From Leptolyngbya sp. SIO1E4 (GTDB taxonomy: Bacteria; Cyanobacteriota; Cyanobacteriia; Phormidesmidales; Phormidesmidaceae): a stretch of 64,000 nt of DNA. The stretch is taken from positions 2,232,001 to 2,296,000 of the forward strand of contig JAAHFU020000001.1 in the NCBI GenBank assembly GCA_010672825.2. Reading direction: 5' to 3'. Shown here piece after piece: positions 63,543-64,000 of the stretch. A program made the translations under genes and the position numbers. Below the pieces are notes generated by a model, which did no database searches, had not been told where the DNA came from, and saw nothing but the letters and a program-made list of their open reading frames with translations. Each line of letters opens with the position of its first letter. The stretch's first letter is position 1.

Positions 63543-64000
63543 CTAAACTCGCGCAAGAGTAACCTTCTCAGGCTGATCTTGATATTTACCACGTCGAGTT
63601 TCATAGCTAACCTCGCACGGTTCTCCTTCCAAGAAGAGAAGCTGCACGACACCTTCATTAGCGTAAATACGACAATCAGCACTAGAGGAGTTGGAAAATT
63701 CCAGCGTTAGGTGACCGCGCCAGCCTGCTTCAGCCGGGGTCAGGTTAGCAATGATGCCGCAGCGGGCGTAGGTCGATTTGCCAATGCAAATGACGCTGAT
63801 ATTGTCCGGTACCTGAATCCGTTCTAAAGCCACGCCTAAGCCATAAGAATGTGCTGGCAAGATGAAATAGCTGCCGCTTGTGTCCGTGCGCAACGGTGTC
63901 GGCTCTAGATTCTCAGGGTTAAATCGCTTGGGATCAACGACAGTGCCAGGAACGTGGCGAAAAATCCGAAATTCCGAAGGCGATAGGCGGATATCGTAGC
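63543..64000 (-). CDS. dcd: dCTP deaminase (5' end beyond the window)
   Basis: This enzyme deaminates dCTP to dUTP, which is then hydrolysed to dUMP for thymidylate synthesis. The frame is open to the right edge of the window, so the start is missing and only about 151 C-terminal residues are seen. Visible are YDIRLSPSEFRIFRHVPGT at the edge, and then FILPAHSYGLGVALERIQVPDNISVICIGKSTYARCG. The nucleotide-binding strand LTPAEAGWRGHLTLEFSNSS follows, and QLLFLEGEPCEVSY lies near the end. The TTG-initiated shorter frame at 63893 is not the true start, because family sequence continues upstream. Confidence 0.92.
   Translation of the reverse strand, partial: YDIRLSPSEFRIFRHVPGTVVDPKRFNPENLEPTPLRTDTSGSYFILPAHSYGLGVALERIQVPDNISVICIGKSTYARCGIIANLTPAEAGWRGHLTLEFSNSSSADCRIYANEGVVQLLFLEGEPCEVSYETRRGKYQDQPEKVTLARV

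Overview
The window is a stretch of cyanobacterial chromosome. Support comes from the recurrent HIP1 octamer GCGATCGC, the plastid-type gene ycf33, cyanobacterial families such as DUF2996 and HemJ, an acyl-lipid desaturase, an apocarotenoid oxygenase, a biliverdin-type phytochrome and an NdbB-like quinone reductase. Base composition is close to even. The genus cannot be fixed from the sequence alone. No CRISPR array, rRNA, prophage or intact insertion sequence was seen, and most genes are housekeeping genes in short transcription units.
0-11 kb: bacteriophytochrome kinase, a PLP enzyme of the aluminium-resistance family, the divergent delta-9 desaturase desC, an MIF-type tautomerase, dnaX, a DUF2079 membrane protein, a thioredoxin-reductase-like flavoprotein without a redox CxxC pair, and rnhA.
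11-17 kb: the most accessory-looking part. It holds small hypothetical and membrane proteins, a ProA paralogue that has lost the catalytic cysteine, two back-to-back GNAT acetyltransferases, dispersed repeats and a solitary DNA methyltransferase.
17-31 kb: an MscS channel coupled to a degenerate ATPase-like winged-helix protein, an EnvC-type M23 protein coupled to a LysE exporter, an Lrp regulator, hemJ, a HerA-like ATPase, an orphan sensor kinase, an NdbB-like dehydrogenase, a phosphopantetheinyl transferase and a Dam-like methylase.
31-48 kb: ycf33-rbfA-GH3, a KefB-type antiporter, a serine hydrolase, a RodZ-like protein with its HTH at the wrong end, argS, a DUF2996 protein, the GDP-fucose pair gmd-fcl, glutathione reductase, a ZIP transporter, avtA-rimM and a decayed REP-associated transposase.
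49-64 kb: tRNA-Leu(CAA), which overlaps the 3' end of an M48 protease gene, murA, tRNA-Leu(CAG), a TrmH methyltransferase, lpdA-trpC, prfC, hsp20, a folate/biopterin-type transporter, a carotenoid oxygenase, a coiled-coil protein built on a 14-residue repeat, and dcd, which is cut by the window edge.
Themes that run across the window are two solitary DNA methyltransferases in a HIP1-rich genome, two families of short dispersed repeats, and two rightward terminator-like hairpins with no gene in front of them, each upstream of a flavoprotein gene. I found no clear-cut new defence or biosynthetic system. The best leads are the MscS/degenerate-ATPase pair, the cysteine-less ProA paralogue and the protease/tRNA-Leu/small-basic-protein unit.
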